DNA from: Lactuca virosa | Lineage: Eukaryota > Streptophyta > Magnoliopsida > Asterales > Asteraceae | DNA length: 64,000 bases | Assembly (NCBI GenBank): GCA_928212115.1 | Contig: CAKMRJ010005523.1 | Coordinates: forward strand, 148,012,033 to 148,076,032 | Direction: 5' to 3' | Shown: positions 22,165 to 32,616 of the stretch, in pieces | How positions within the stretch are numbered: position 1 is the stretch's first letter | Layout of the letters: every line of letters starts with the position of its first letter | Notes under the pieces: model-generated | Told to the model about the DNA's origin: nothing | The model's input: the letters and a program-made list of their open reading frames with translations, nothing else | Database searches by the model: none | Made by a program: the position numbers and the translations under genes

Positions 22165-22920
22165 TTGCTTATTGACTCGGCTACTTTTCAAGCTGCGGTC
22201 ACAGCCGCCGTGACAGTCATCATGGCATATCTCAACGCAAGAAACACTAGTAACACTGGAATGGATGTCAAAAATTCAAATGTTTGCGTCAACCAAGGAA
22301 ATCAACGAATGTCTACCCACAAGGATACTCCAAACCACAAACCTAGTAACACGAAACGAAGGTTCGGGAATGAAAAATGGGGCAGTTCAAAACAAGGGTC
22401 TACCAAAAGACAACAGGTAGTGACAGCTCACGCTGTTACTGTTCCTACCACCCCCACACCCACAAGGTCGTACAACGGAAACCAGCCTAAGTGCAACCGA
22501 TGCAACTTTCATCATCACGGATCCTGTCATGAAATGCATTGCACTAGGTGCAACAGTAAGGGACACACCGTCCGTAACTCCAGGGAACCAACCCAACCGA
22601 CCGCTCCAGCCACAAATGTCGTAGTAGACCGTACTTGTTATGAGTGCGGAGCAACGGGGCACTTCCGAAGGGACTACCCGAAGGCGAACAACAAGAATAC
22701 TGGGGGAAGTGGCCAAGTATTCGCAATGGACCAGGAGGAAGCCGTTGCAGACCCCACTGTTGTTACGGGTACGTTTTTCCTCTATAGAACATTAACATGC
22801 ATTTTGATTTATAGTGGAGCGGAGAGGAGTTTCGTGAGTCTTAAATTTAAAAGTCTTCTTAAACAAACACCCCAATCATTAAGCAAAACCTTCATAGTAT
22901 TAATAACAAGGATAGACTAA
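22165..22920 (+). pseudogene. H Gag zinc-knuckle and protease fragment
   Basis: The frame opens with FQAAVTAAVTVIMAYLNA, which in full-length relatives is the start of Gag, then jumps to a basic linker and a nucleocapsid. That has a modified knuckle (CNRCNFHHHGSCHEMHC), CTRCNSKGHTVRNS and the CCHC-like CYECGATGHFRRDYP. Two knuckles lack their last cysteine (S and Y instead). A protease motif follows with YSGAERSFVS where the catalytic DSGAERSFVS is expected, so the active-site Asp is replaced by Tyr. The capsid part between start and knuckles is missing. The frame stops at 22920 soon after the protease motif. Confidence 0.8.
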
Positions 22921-23643
22921 AAGCACTGAAAACACATATGTAGAATGCACTATCCCACTAACGAACACTTTTACTGATCGACTTCACTCTTGATACGATA
23001 AGAAGTTCCCATATAGCTACTAGAAATGAATTGGCTTGGTCTTCACCATACCAATTGCATGTGCTATGAAAAGACCCTTTGTGTTAACCACCGACTAATG
23101 AAACTCTTCTAATCTATAACGACAAACCCGACACAACTTCCAAATCGTCTCCCATTTCAAAATTCTGTAGCACTCATGTGAGGAGTACTATCTCCTTTAC
23201 AACCTACCCAAAGTATTTCCGATAGACCACTTAGGAATAAGCACGCGTACAGTGAGTCAAGTTGAAACGCAGAGGCTAGGAATAAATACGGTTAACCTAT
23301 CACTACAAAGTGTGTATGCCATTTGCATACACAAGGCAATGATAGACGAAACCATGTATGAATTCAGCCATGAAATTCAAGATAGACATGACCTGTATTA
23401 TGAGTAATCAATAGTAACATTTAGATAAACATAGACAATTAAACCCAAATCCACGCGACTTCTATCGATTAAAAACAATAGACAGGATAATGAAGATCCG
23501 CTGGAACACCCACGCTAAGAGTTGGAATCAGTAGAGAACAAGAAGATTCAAATGGAACAGAAGTACGCTCACCTTTCCTCGACCATTGATGTCCCATTCA
23601 AATGCGAATTTCAGGACGAAATTTTTCTCTAACGGGGGGATGA
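22921..23643 (+). other. H internal 3' region and purine tract
   Basis: No pol domain is recognisable. The last stretch reads TTCAGGACGAAATTTTTCTC then AACGGGGGGATGA (to 23643), the familiar gypsy end with a G-rich tract just before the LTR. The absence of pol shows a large internal deletion or a designed-short non-autonomous lineage. Confidence 0.7.
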
Positions 23644-25941
23644 TGTAACACCAGCAAAATTTAGGTCAAAAATAAATTGTTCAATAACCTTAATTGGGAT
23701 AAATGAAGTGATAGAGATCGTATCTAGGTTTCCAAAAATATAAAGAACACTAAAATCCGAGTTATAACGAAGAAGTTATGACCAATCGAAGATCCGCAAC
23801 AAAACCGACAAAACACTGTTAAGCGTAAAATGCGAAATTCCGATAAAATACTTTTTAGCCTCAGGTATCTAAATGAAAGTCGTAGATATCATTAAAACGT
23901 GAACATACATAAAAAGAACGCCCAAATCTGACTTCGTATAAGGAAGTTATGATTTTTCGAAGTTTCGGACATATCAGTAGACAGCTAAAAACTCGAATTA
24001 GAGATCGAGCGACTTTTTGCCGACATGACCTAAACGAGAATCGAAGATCTCATCAATGGTATTGCAACGGTAAAAAGTCTGACGAAAACGGACATCGAAT
24101 GAAGAAGTTATGGATTTTTAACGGACTTTTCCTGTCCCGTCCTGTTAAAAATGTAATATTAAAAATAAAATTCAAAATTAGCCAACGAAGTCTGAATCAG
24201 AGTTGTAGAGCATAATCTCACCTACGCGTGGAAATAAAGAACGTCGAAAACAGAGCTCGTATGCGAAAGATATGAATTTCTGAAGTTCGAGGCACGATTT
24301 TCAACGATGTGTCAGAATTTGTCAGTGTTCACGACGTGAACAGTCTGAATGACCCTTCCAGAGCAAGTTGACGAGTGACGCATGCCATGACGATTCGGGA
24401 CCAAACTCACGACGTGAGTTATGGAAAACTCACGACGTGAGAGTCAAAATGGTGGCTATATATAGAAATCTAAGCCTTCCGACTTTGGTTGCGCAACCCC
24501 ATCCTCTCTCCCACTTCTACTCTGTGTTAAACATCCCGAGACCATCCCGAAGCCCCGATAGCACCTCTAACACACGACGCAAGTCACGAAGTCCCGAAGA
24601 TCCCGAGAAACTTGCTTCTTTCCAGTCGAAGTATTGCCCGAGTTTAGTCTCGCCTTCTTCAACTCACCACTTCTATCAGGTGAGTTCATACCCCCATTTC
24701 TACGCTTTTAACTGATTTTAAATGCTTTTGAACACTTTACGGGGGGGGGGGGGGGGGAATACAAGTAAACACACGGTTAATCTTGTGTGAAAAACATCTA
24801 TCTTTCGTTATACATTTCAGATTGTTTTTAATAACTATCATATGGATCTGTTAACATACAAAACATCTTACTTTACTTTACCCTCACGGGATGAAACATG
24901 AGTATAAATATCATAAGCTCTATTTATACGTTTGCATCATATCAAGGGTAACCACTTTCGTTATGACATCTTTATGCATATAAGAACATACAAATCATTT
25001 TATGCCTTTATTATCATTGTGAAAAAGGGTGATCATTTCGGAAACAAACATATACATTTTAATACGGGACTTAACTGATAATTCGTGAGGCATTCATCTT
25101 CAATATACATTTTAAGGTACCACTAGAAGTCCTGTTTATAACCAGAATCTCCCTTCCGGAGAACGTGACAAGTGTGTATAGATCTATACGGGACTAATGA
25201 TCCCGCACCCTGACTGCTAGCTACAGTCCCCACGGTGACAAGTGTCATCTCATTTCGACGCTTGAAGAACGTCGCTACAGGCAAATTATGATAGTACGGT
25301 TATGAAAACTCACTGGATAGACAATTATTATGGTATTACGTTTTAATGGGGAAAAGTAATAAATACAGTTCTTTTCACATTCAATTACAAATCTTCTTAT
25401 AGTTTTGTTTTATAATAAGACTATACATCATCTTTTGAGCATGTCATATTTGCGTACAGGTTACGGTCTTGGACATTTAAGACTGCATCTCATTTAGGAA
25501 AATATAGGATTTTCCTGGTTCAAATACATACAGTTTATACAACGATCTTTCATACTCATTTCATACATTTGTTAGAAAATATCGGATTTTATGGAAAACA
25601 TACACGAACTTTCGAATGGCATACGTTTTATCAAAACACTACTTATGAACTCACCAAGTTTATTGTTGACACTTTTTCTTTGAAATAACTTGTATTCTCA
25701 GGAAAATGCTAAATCAGGTAGCAACTACTTTTGAAGACTAACGCGCTGGCGTTAGTAACATATTTTGGATCACCATATTGTATTTGATATTTAAACATGT
25801 AACACATACAATCATGTAAACTTTTCAAATATATTTATATTATGGTGGTGTGTACTTTCTTTACTATTCAATTGTTATGATACTGTACATGACGTCCTCC
25901 GCCCCCGAACGTTTCCGACGTTCAGGTTTGGGGGTGTGACA
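23644..25941 (+). repeat. H 3' LTR
   Basis: It matches 17717-20033 throughout, with scattered substitutions, one fewer 21-bp palindrome unit near 24327, and a longer G tract (17 G at 24741-24757). It ends GGTGTGACA and is followed at once by the target duplication GCTGT. Confidence 0.92.
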
Positions 25942-25946
25942 GCTGT

Positions 25947-26884
25947 TTGATGAGAAACACTGAAAGGCATTTTTTATATATAAGGCTGGTAAAGGTGGTT
26001 TGTCCATTAACCAAACTACGAACTTGACATAAGTGGGAAAGTTGGATAAGGTACTCGTGTGACCAGAGTAGTCAGTTGAACGAGTAGGTTGGGAAGATTT
26101 ATCATTGACTTGGAATATAATTAAAATCTCAAAAAAAAAAATTAAACTGGATCTTATGGGTAGAAAAGTTTTGGTGATAGACAAATTCATAAAGATCACA
26201 CAAAAAATAAAAGAGATTTCATGGTACTTCCCACGAAAGTGGTTTCGTTAATTCTTGGGTGAAAACTAGAACATGTGATTATTCACCGTCAATCCATTGT
26301 GGGTATTGAATTTGGGGTTTCACTCAGTTCATGGTAGAACCAAACTAAGATCATTAACACAGTAGTTTGCATAACCATAAACCTCAGTGGTAATTGCTGA
26401 GAGTCTCAAGGGTTATATTGATGAATGGGAACGTGATGGAGAAGAGAGTCGATGGTTACAAGAAAGCTAAAGTACCTTTGCAATGCTAATGTGACTATGA
26501 AAATAACTCTTAACTCAATGCGAGAAGAGTAAGGTAGCTCATGACTAATGTGAATTCGCAGCCTGATTGGAAAGAATTGATTGGTGATATCAATTCATTA
26601 AGGCTTCACAGTTGAGTCGTTAAGGCTTAGGTCAACATACAACAACATACTTCTAGGGACACTTAGCTAATACATAAGTAAAAAGAGTTATACATGCCCC
26701 ATTACTCAAGTAGATATTTAATGCGAACCTCTTCGTGTATGATCTTGGTGTGCAAAGAAAATGAGCAAAAGATAAAGATATTTTTGTAATTTTGTTGTTT
26801 TGAAAAGCAGCAAAATAAAGCAAATAAATTATTTTTGGTTTTTGAAGTTTTTCTGAAAATAAGGAAAAAAACAAACTGATAATG
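25947..26884 (-). other. S non-coding region between RNase H and third ORF
   Basis: This is S sequence resuming right of H. I see no supported frame. It contains A-rich tracts on the window strand (near 26130 and 26780-26870). It leads into the palindrome array. Confidence 0.55.
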
Positions 26885-27207
26885 AACAGTGGACTGCGAA
26901 AGGCTGCGAACGTTCGCACCGATTCGCAGTGATGAGCAATGAACGGTTGACTGCGAAAGGCTGCGAACGTTCGCACCGATTCGCAGTACTAAACAATTTT
27001 GAAAACGGAAATAACATAAGCAAATCAAACAAAGAGATAAGTAAAAATACACAAAATATACAAAATGATATTTGAAATACCAAACCAAGAATGAACAGTG
27101 TCCTGCGAACTACTGCGAACGTTCGCAATGATTCGTGTTAATAAAACAGACTGTTGATGAACAGTGGATTGCGAAAGCCTGCGAACGTTCGCACCGATTC
27201 GCAGTCA
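26885..27207 (-). repeat. S array of four nested palindromes
   Basis: The perfect 14-bp palindrome TGCGAACGTTCGCA occurs at 26905-26918, 26962-26975, 27114-27127 and 27180-27193. In most copies it is embedded in a larger inverted repeat: ACTGCGAA on the left and TTCGCAGT on the right, each about four bases from the core, making a module of about 38 bp. Copies are preceded by GAACAGTG or a variant. The array lies directly after the RNase H stop. Sireviruses of maize are known to carry repeated palindromes in this region; this would be a different sequence in the same position. Confidence 0.88.
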
Positions 27208-27212
27208 CTGTT

Positions 27213-28124
27213 TTATGAATGCGATAGTGGATTTGGTACAGAGTCAGCTTCCATCATTCCTAGCCCTTGAAGGATTCTATTAAATGTTGCTTCAGATAGG
27301 GCCTTGGTGAATATATCAGCCAATTGATCAGCGGATCTTACAAAATGAATCTCAACGTTGCCATCTTCCACATGATCCTTGATAAAGTGATACCTCAGTG
27401 CTATGTGTTTCGTTTTTGAGTGTTGCACTGGGTTGTGACATATGCGAATAGCACTTTCGGAGTCACAATAGAGTGGAATTCTTTTCATATTTAAGCTATA
27501 GTCTCAAAGTTGGCTTTGAATCCAAATGACTTGAGATGTGCACGAAGCTGCAGCAATGTATTCAGCCTCAGCTGTTGACAACGAAACGCATGTTTGTTTC
27601 TTTGATTGCCAACTTACCAGCTTGCCATCGAGAAATTGACACCCGCCAGTTGTGCTTTTTCGATCTAAACCGCAACCCCCTAAGTCAGCATCTGAAAATG
27701 CTTGTACAAAGAATCCTGATTTCGCAGGGTACCGTAAGCCAAGAGATGAGGTTCGCTTCAGATATCGAAAAATATTCTTTACAGCCATCATGTGAGGTTC
27801 GCGTGGATTAGCTTGAAACCTTGCACAATAACAAACAGAAAACATTATGTCTGGTCGACTAGCTGTTAAATACATCAAAGACCCTATCATTTGGCGATAG
27901 AGGGTCACGTCAGCAGCCAGTTTTTCCATAGAAGGTGTTAACTTCATGCCAAACGCCATGGGAACCTTCACTTTTGACTCTCCTATCATTCTAAACTTAG
28001 CGAGTAGAGTTTTCGTGTAAGCCTCCTGATTAATGAAAATTCCTTCTGGTCCCTGTCTAATGATTAATCCAAGAAAAAAGTTAATTGGACCCATTGAGCT
28101 CATCTCAAATTTACTTTCCATCAA
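27213..28124 (-). pseudogene. S RT C-terminus and RNase H, interrupted by a TGA
   Basis: The frame 28124-27504 carries the copia RT tail (FEMSSMGPINFFLGLIIRQ) and the RNase H region, including YLTASRPDIMFSVCYCARFQ, SDADLGGCGLDRKSTTGG and SLSTAEAEYIAAA. A TGA at 27504-27506 sits where relatives have Arg before Asp-Tyr, so CGA to TGA. The same reading continues at 27488-27213 with PLYCDSESAIRICHNPVQHS and the polyprotein end ADIFTKALSEATFNRIL. The catalytic acidic residues are present. This is the only copy of the S RNase H 3' half in the window, because the tandem block ends at 27921. Confidence 0.88.
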
Positions 28125-28127
28125 CTT

Positions 28128-28914
28128 TCAAAACTCAGCTGTTAGGCTGGGATTAGTAGATCCGAAGATGATGTCATCAACATAAATTTGTACGAGTAAG
28201 AGTTTCATACCTTGCTTGAATTTGGACATTTTAAGAAAACGAGTAAGAGTTTCATACCAGACTCTTGGAGCTTGCTTTAAACCGTAAACCGCTTTGTCAA
28301 GAATATAACAGTGACTGGGATATTTTTCATTTATGAACCCAGGCGGTTGCTCCACATAAATGGTCTCTTCCAATTCACCATTTAAGAATGCACACTTCAC
28401 ATCCATTTGAAAAACTTCAAAGTTTTTTGTGTGCTGCATATGCCAAGAAGATGCGAACAGATTCCAATCTAGCAACGGGTGCGAAAGTCTCTTTGTAGTC
28501 AATCCCTTCTTCCTGGCAATATCCTTTGACTACCAGTCTAGCTTTGTTTCGGATCACGTTCCCTTCTTTGTCCATCTTGTTTCTGAAAACCCACTTCAAT
28601 CCAACCACAGATGCATCCTTTGGTGTAGGAATCAGTCTCCATACTTTGTTTCGCTCAAATTTGTTGAGTTCGTCTTGCATTGCCTGTACCCAATCAGAGT
28701 GATCGAGTGCAGTTTTAACAGTCTTTGGTTCAACTTTGGAGACAAACGAATTAAACATGCAAAATTCCACTTGAGAGAATAAAGCAGTTTGTTTCGCTTT
28801 CAGTTGAGAACGTGCGAGAACTCTTTCTGATGATTCACCAATGATTTGGGTTTTTGGATGATCTTTTGTCCATTTGGTGAGAGGCGGGTAATTTGGATCA
28901 TAGGAGGGATCCAA
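28128..28914 (-). pseudogene. S reverse transcriptase (unit 1), frameshifted
   Basis: The first part (28914-28417) holds the RT start: WVQAMQDELNKFERNKVW, LKWVFRNKMDKEGN and FAPVARLESVRIFLAYAAH. A one-base frameshift in an A-run near 28430 moves the frame, which continues at 28502-28128 with FQMDVKCAFLNGELEE, VYGLKQAPRVWYETL and the active site YVDDIIFGST. A block of about 15 residues normally found between SKFKQG and LLLVQIYVDD is missing. The order after integrase is the copia order. A nearly identical copy lies at 46738-47524. Confidence 0.88.
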
Positions 28915-28922
28915 ATCAGCAT

Positions 28923-29666
28923 TTACTTCTTCTTCGATTTTGACTGAGTATCATCATCATTTGTATTTATATTGTCCCCCTCAAATGATGAGACAGTTTC
29001 GGCTTCAGGCATTGAATTCTCCCCCTCAATTGGACATTCGGTTGATATGGTAGTTGATGGGTTCTCCCCCGTGGAATGATAATTCAGGTTTATCGGATGA
29101 AGATGAACCCTACCCCTGAAATGTAGAACTTTCTTTTGGAGGTTCGCTTGGACTAGGCTGTTCGGTAGTTCCCGGTTGTTCTTTTGCCATATCCTTTGCT
29201 GCATCATCAATGATTTGCTTCAAGGTATCAACCTTATTGTCAGCTGCCTTTGCTTCAGAGTGAATGGCTTTCTCTGGTTCATCAAATAATGACATGTATT
29301 GCTCAAATAAATTCGAAATAGAAACAGTAACTTGACCAGACGTTGGAAAGATTTCCTCCATTGAACCTTCGGTTGTTTGAAGCTTTTTGACGTAATTGTC
29401 ATCGAAGGAGACATAATAGGTTTCTTCGATTTTCTTTGAACGTTTGTTCAGAACCCTATATGCCTTGGAGTTTAAGGAGTAGCCAAGAAAAATCCCTTCA
29501 CCAGCTTTGACATCAAACTTGTTTCGGTGCTCCTTTGAATTGAAAATAAAGCATCTGGAACCGAACACATGAAAGAACTTGATATTTGGCTTGCGATTGT
29601 TCAAGATCTCATAGGGAGTAATAGAAAAACGCTTGTTGAGAAGAGATATGTTATGTGTGTAGCAAG
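28923..29666 (-). pseudogene. S integrase C-terminal part and INT-RT linker (unit 1)
   Basis: Reading from the Z insertion at 29666 the frame gives ACYTHNISLLNKHFSITPYE, then PNIKFFHVFGSRCFIFN and GIFLGYSLNSKAYRVLN, the C-terminal GKGY-type region of copia integrases. A long acidic linker runs to the RT. It is separated from the catalytic core (44134 onward) by Z and G. A second frame covers 29210-28923, so a frameshift lies in the linker. Confidence 0.82.
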
Positions 29667-29801
29667 CAGCATGTAGCGCACGAGATTTATGAGGTAATAA
29701 ATTTGTATTTATATAAGGAAATGGTTTTATAAGTTCGGACTTGGGCCTTGGGCCTTCACGATAGCACTGATGGCGGAAGAACGCGGGGAGTAACCCCCCA
29801 A

Positions 29802-29887
29802 GTACGCCCAGCGTACCAAAGGGTACGCGCAGCGTACGCGCGCTGTGTCTTAAACCCTAATTTTTGGGACTCAACCCTATATAAAGG
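29802..29887 (+). promoter_or_regulatory. Z promoter (unit 1): paired GTACGC-GCGTAC palindromes before TATA
   Basis: GTACGCCCAGCGTAC (29802-29816) and GTACGCGCAGCGTAC (29823-29837) start 21 bp apart. The second ends exactly 40 bp before TATATAAAGG (29878). AAACCCTAATTT lies in the gap. All these distances equal those in the K LTR even though the palindrome sequence is different. Confidence 0.8.
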
Positions 29888-30176
29888 ATGTTATGACCTT
29901 GGACCAGCCTCCCTAACTCCTTAAGCAGTCATCTCGAAAACCCTAGCCTACTTTTGTGTGTTCTTAGCCATTGGAGAGCTATTGGTGTAGTTTTGGGGCA
30001 TTGGAAGAAAAAGGAGCTTGAAGAAGGAGCAAGGATCCACCAAGAGCTTGTAGATCCAGAAGAGTAGCACCATTTCTGACTTAGTTAAGGTATCAAGTTC
30101 CAACCTTGACCATTATCTTCTTAGATTTGTTTTTGGGAGTGCTTAAGGTTACTTTTGGACTCCATTGTTGAGAGTT

Positions 30177-32554
30177 TATGACATCCCCTAATTTCTCGGC
30201 CAGAAAAGACCGCTTTAATTTATGCTTTTTAAAATTATTAGAGAATCTTTTTAAAAGATATTGCGGAATTGGTCCCCAAAAACAAAACGTGATAAAAGTT
30301 TGTCAAAACCTTTCTTTAAGAATATATAATTTCCTTTTATATCAAACCCGGGATGTCATGTTCCGATACAGATCAAAAGCATAAACAAGACATTATAAGC
30401 CTTTTATATAGGGTTTTCAACCCACAATAAATAAATTTATTGTACTTAAACATCAAACAATCAACCAAATTACCCCAACCCCATTATCTTATTTATTTCT
30501 TAAGGGTTTAACCTAAAATCAACTATCACTCCTTCCTAAGGATTCATCCTAAGGAATAGGCACAAGGTCACACCATCACCAGGGTTTTATACAACATGCA
30601 CTAAGTCCATAGCTGCCAAGGTTTATTCGACATGTGCTAATCCATAGCTCTCATTTATCGACAGTATTATTTACAGGTATTCCCCCCTGCAATACATGTC
30701 AATGGATTTTTAGAGTACATCAAATGAACATATAGTTCATTACACCTACAGGTTGCGGGCCTGCTAGTGTTCCACAGACTGTCTAGAATAGTCAGGGTTG
30801 TCATCCATACTCTGTTGAATGACGGGGGCCAACATTTGGGTAAGTGATTCTCTCAAATTTCACCACTCTCACCCTCAACTCATGATCAATATTACTGATC
30901 ATCTCCTTTATCCAACTCACCTTCATCACACACCCATTATTTTATCTACCCATGTTTTACCCAACATTTTTGTAGATAAAAATACATATACAGTTTAAAT
31001 TATTTAAAAACATGTATAAATCACACCTTCAACATCCAACTCAAATAAACAAACAATAATTATTCACACAACACGTATTTTATGTAAAATACTTCATATC
31101 TACGTGTAAGGTGAAAGTAACTACACACTCACCTGATTTAATGAAAATCGGGCAGCAGTTCGTTTCCTAAAACGATCCTTTCTAATAAAACCAGGAGTTT
31201 TATTGAGAAACCGGGCTCTACGAAGGGTCGAGCTTCGAAACCGAAAAGATAAATTTTTCGGGCTTCTCGGGCACTTCGTGGCGTATTCCGGTGTTAGAAT
31301 CGATACGGGGCTTCGGGGATGTTAAGGTGAAGAAAATAAAAAGGGGTTAAAAGTGGCAAAATCCCAAAAGTACCCGGGAGGGTTTCGCATACCCCTTGTA
31401 TTTATAGGGTCCGAAGCTGCTGATCGGACGAATGAGAGAGAAGGCACGCATCGCAGATCCGAGTTCGCAGGAAGGCTCGCACGTGGGTTCGCACATGGCT
31501 ACGCATGCGAGGGCCTCGCTGGAGGCTTCTGATTGGACCGCTTCGGACAGCTGGTGCGACACGTGTCGGGGCGAGGTAAGGCGGCTTCGGATGGAGCAGT
31601 CACTGTACACGCGTCGGATGTGCGAGGGCCGAGGCTTCGGTCGAATCCGGAAGTGACACGTGACTGCCAGCTGCTCGGATGAATCGACCATTTCGGACAC
31701 GTGGCACATTTTGGGCGAGGGTGACGTGGCAAAAAGTACTATGCGAAATTTCTCTCGGTTTTCGCGCCAAAACTTCTAAAATCCATAACTTTCGCATACG
31801 AGCTCCGTTTTTGACGTTCTTTATATGCACGCGTAGGTAATTTTACGCTCTACAACTTTCGTTTGGACTTCGTCGGCTAATTTTGACTTTAATTTTTATA
31901 TTATTATGTTTAACAGACCGGGACAGGAAATCCGTTAAAAATTCATAACTTCTTCATCCGACGTCCGTTTTCGTCAGATTTTTTACCGTTGTGCTACTAA
32001 TGACGAGACCTTCGATTCTTGTTTAGGTGGTGTCGGCTAAAAATCACTCGATCTAAAATTCGAATTTTTAGCTGTCTACTGGTAAGCTGAAACTTCGAAA
32101 AATCATAACTTCCTCATACGAAGTCAGATTTGGGCGTTCTTTTTATCGAACTTCTCGGTTTAACGAATACTACGAGTTTCGTTTAGATTACTAAGGATAA
32201 AAAGTAGTTTATCAAAAACTCACTTTTTACGACATTCATCACCGTGCCGGTTTGTTGCGAAACTTCGACAGGTCATAACTTCTTCGTTATAACTCGGATT
32301 TCGGCATTCTTTATATATCCGTAATCCTTGTCACGCCCACCACAAGTTTCTTAATAGATACCGGTTTTATCTAAAATTTAATTTTTGACGCTCATTTTTA
32401 TTTTTAATTATTTAAACCCTAATAATTAAGCATAAAACACATAAAACACATAATATTCACATAATTCCTTTTCATTTCTCCAAAATGAGCCACAAAGGTT
32501 AACCTAGACCATTATGTCAATATTAATGCCTAGCCTAGAAACACGGTCGTTACA
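30177..32554 (-). repeat. G LTR-a (3' LTR, unit 1)
   Basis: The LTR is about 2.4 kb and ends GTCGTTACA beside the purine tract. Its outer end reads TATGACATCC where the other LTRs read TGTGACATCC, so the terminal TG has become TA. Relative to LTR-b and -c it lacks about 135 bp near 30395. It has a minus-strand TATA box (31399-31406). Upstream of this are several TCGCA/TGCGA half sites and a CACGTG (31430-31530). Confidence 0.88.
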
Positions 32555-32571
32555 ACTCTCTCCCCCTTAGG
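32555..32571 (-). other. G polypurine tract (unit 1)
   Basis: The minus strand reads CCTAAGGGGGAGAGAGT directly before the LTR start TGTAACG. This is a textbook gypsy purine tract. The second internal copy at 38183 lacks it. Unit 2 has it at 51220-51236. Confidence 0.88.
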
Positions 32572-32616
32572 ATGATTCCATCCCCGGAATCACACAACGA
32601 CAAACAACTACGGGTA

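Larger units (their letters stand above)
17717..25941 (+). mobile_element. H: complete non-autonomous gypsy-type LTR element with gag-like ORFs
   Basis: Two long LTRs (17717-20033 and 23644-25941) start TGTAACACC and end GGGTGTGACA. They are flanked by a perfect 5-bp duplication GCTGT. A primer-binding site follows the left LTR and a purine-rich tract precedes the right one. The 3.6 kb between them encodes a coiled-coil ORF and a zinc-knuckle/protease fragment but no reverse transcriptase, RNase H or integrase. This is the structure of a gag-carrying non-autonomous element that would need proteins supplied by a full-length relative. The LTRs differ by a few per cent by eye, plus one 21-bp unit. 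Confidence 0.9.

Noticed and set aside
26653..27128. Overlapping minus-strand frames with repeated CERSQPFAV
   Set aside because: The repeated peptide is the translation of the palindrome modules; no homology or start supports a gene.
31347..31830. Several 70-120 codon frames in the G LTRs, repeated at 37644-38161, 41166-41805, 49781-50451 and 56287-56882
   Set aside because: They overlap the GC-rich LTR promoter region on both strands, change frame between copies and match no family.
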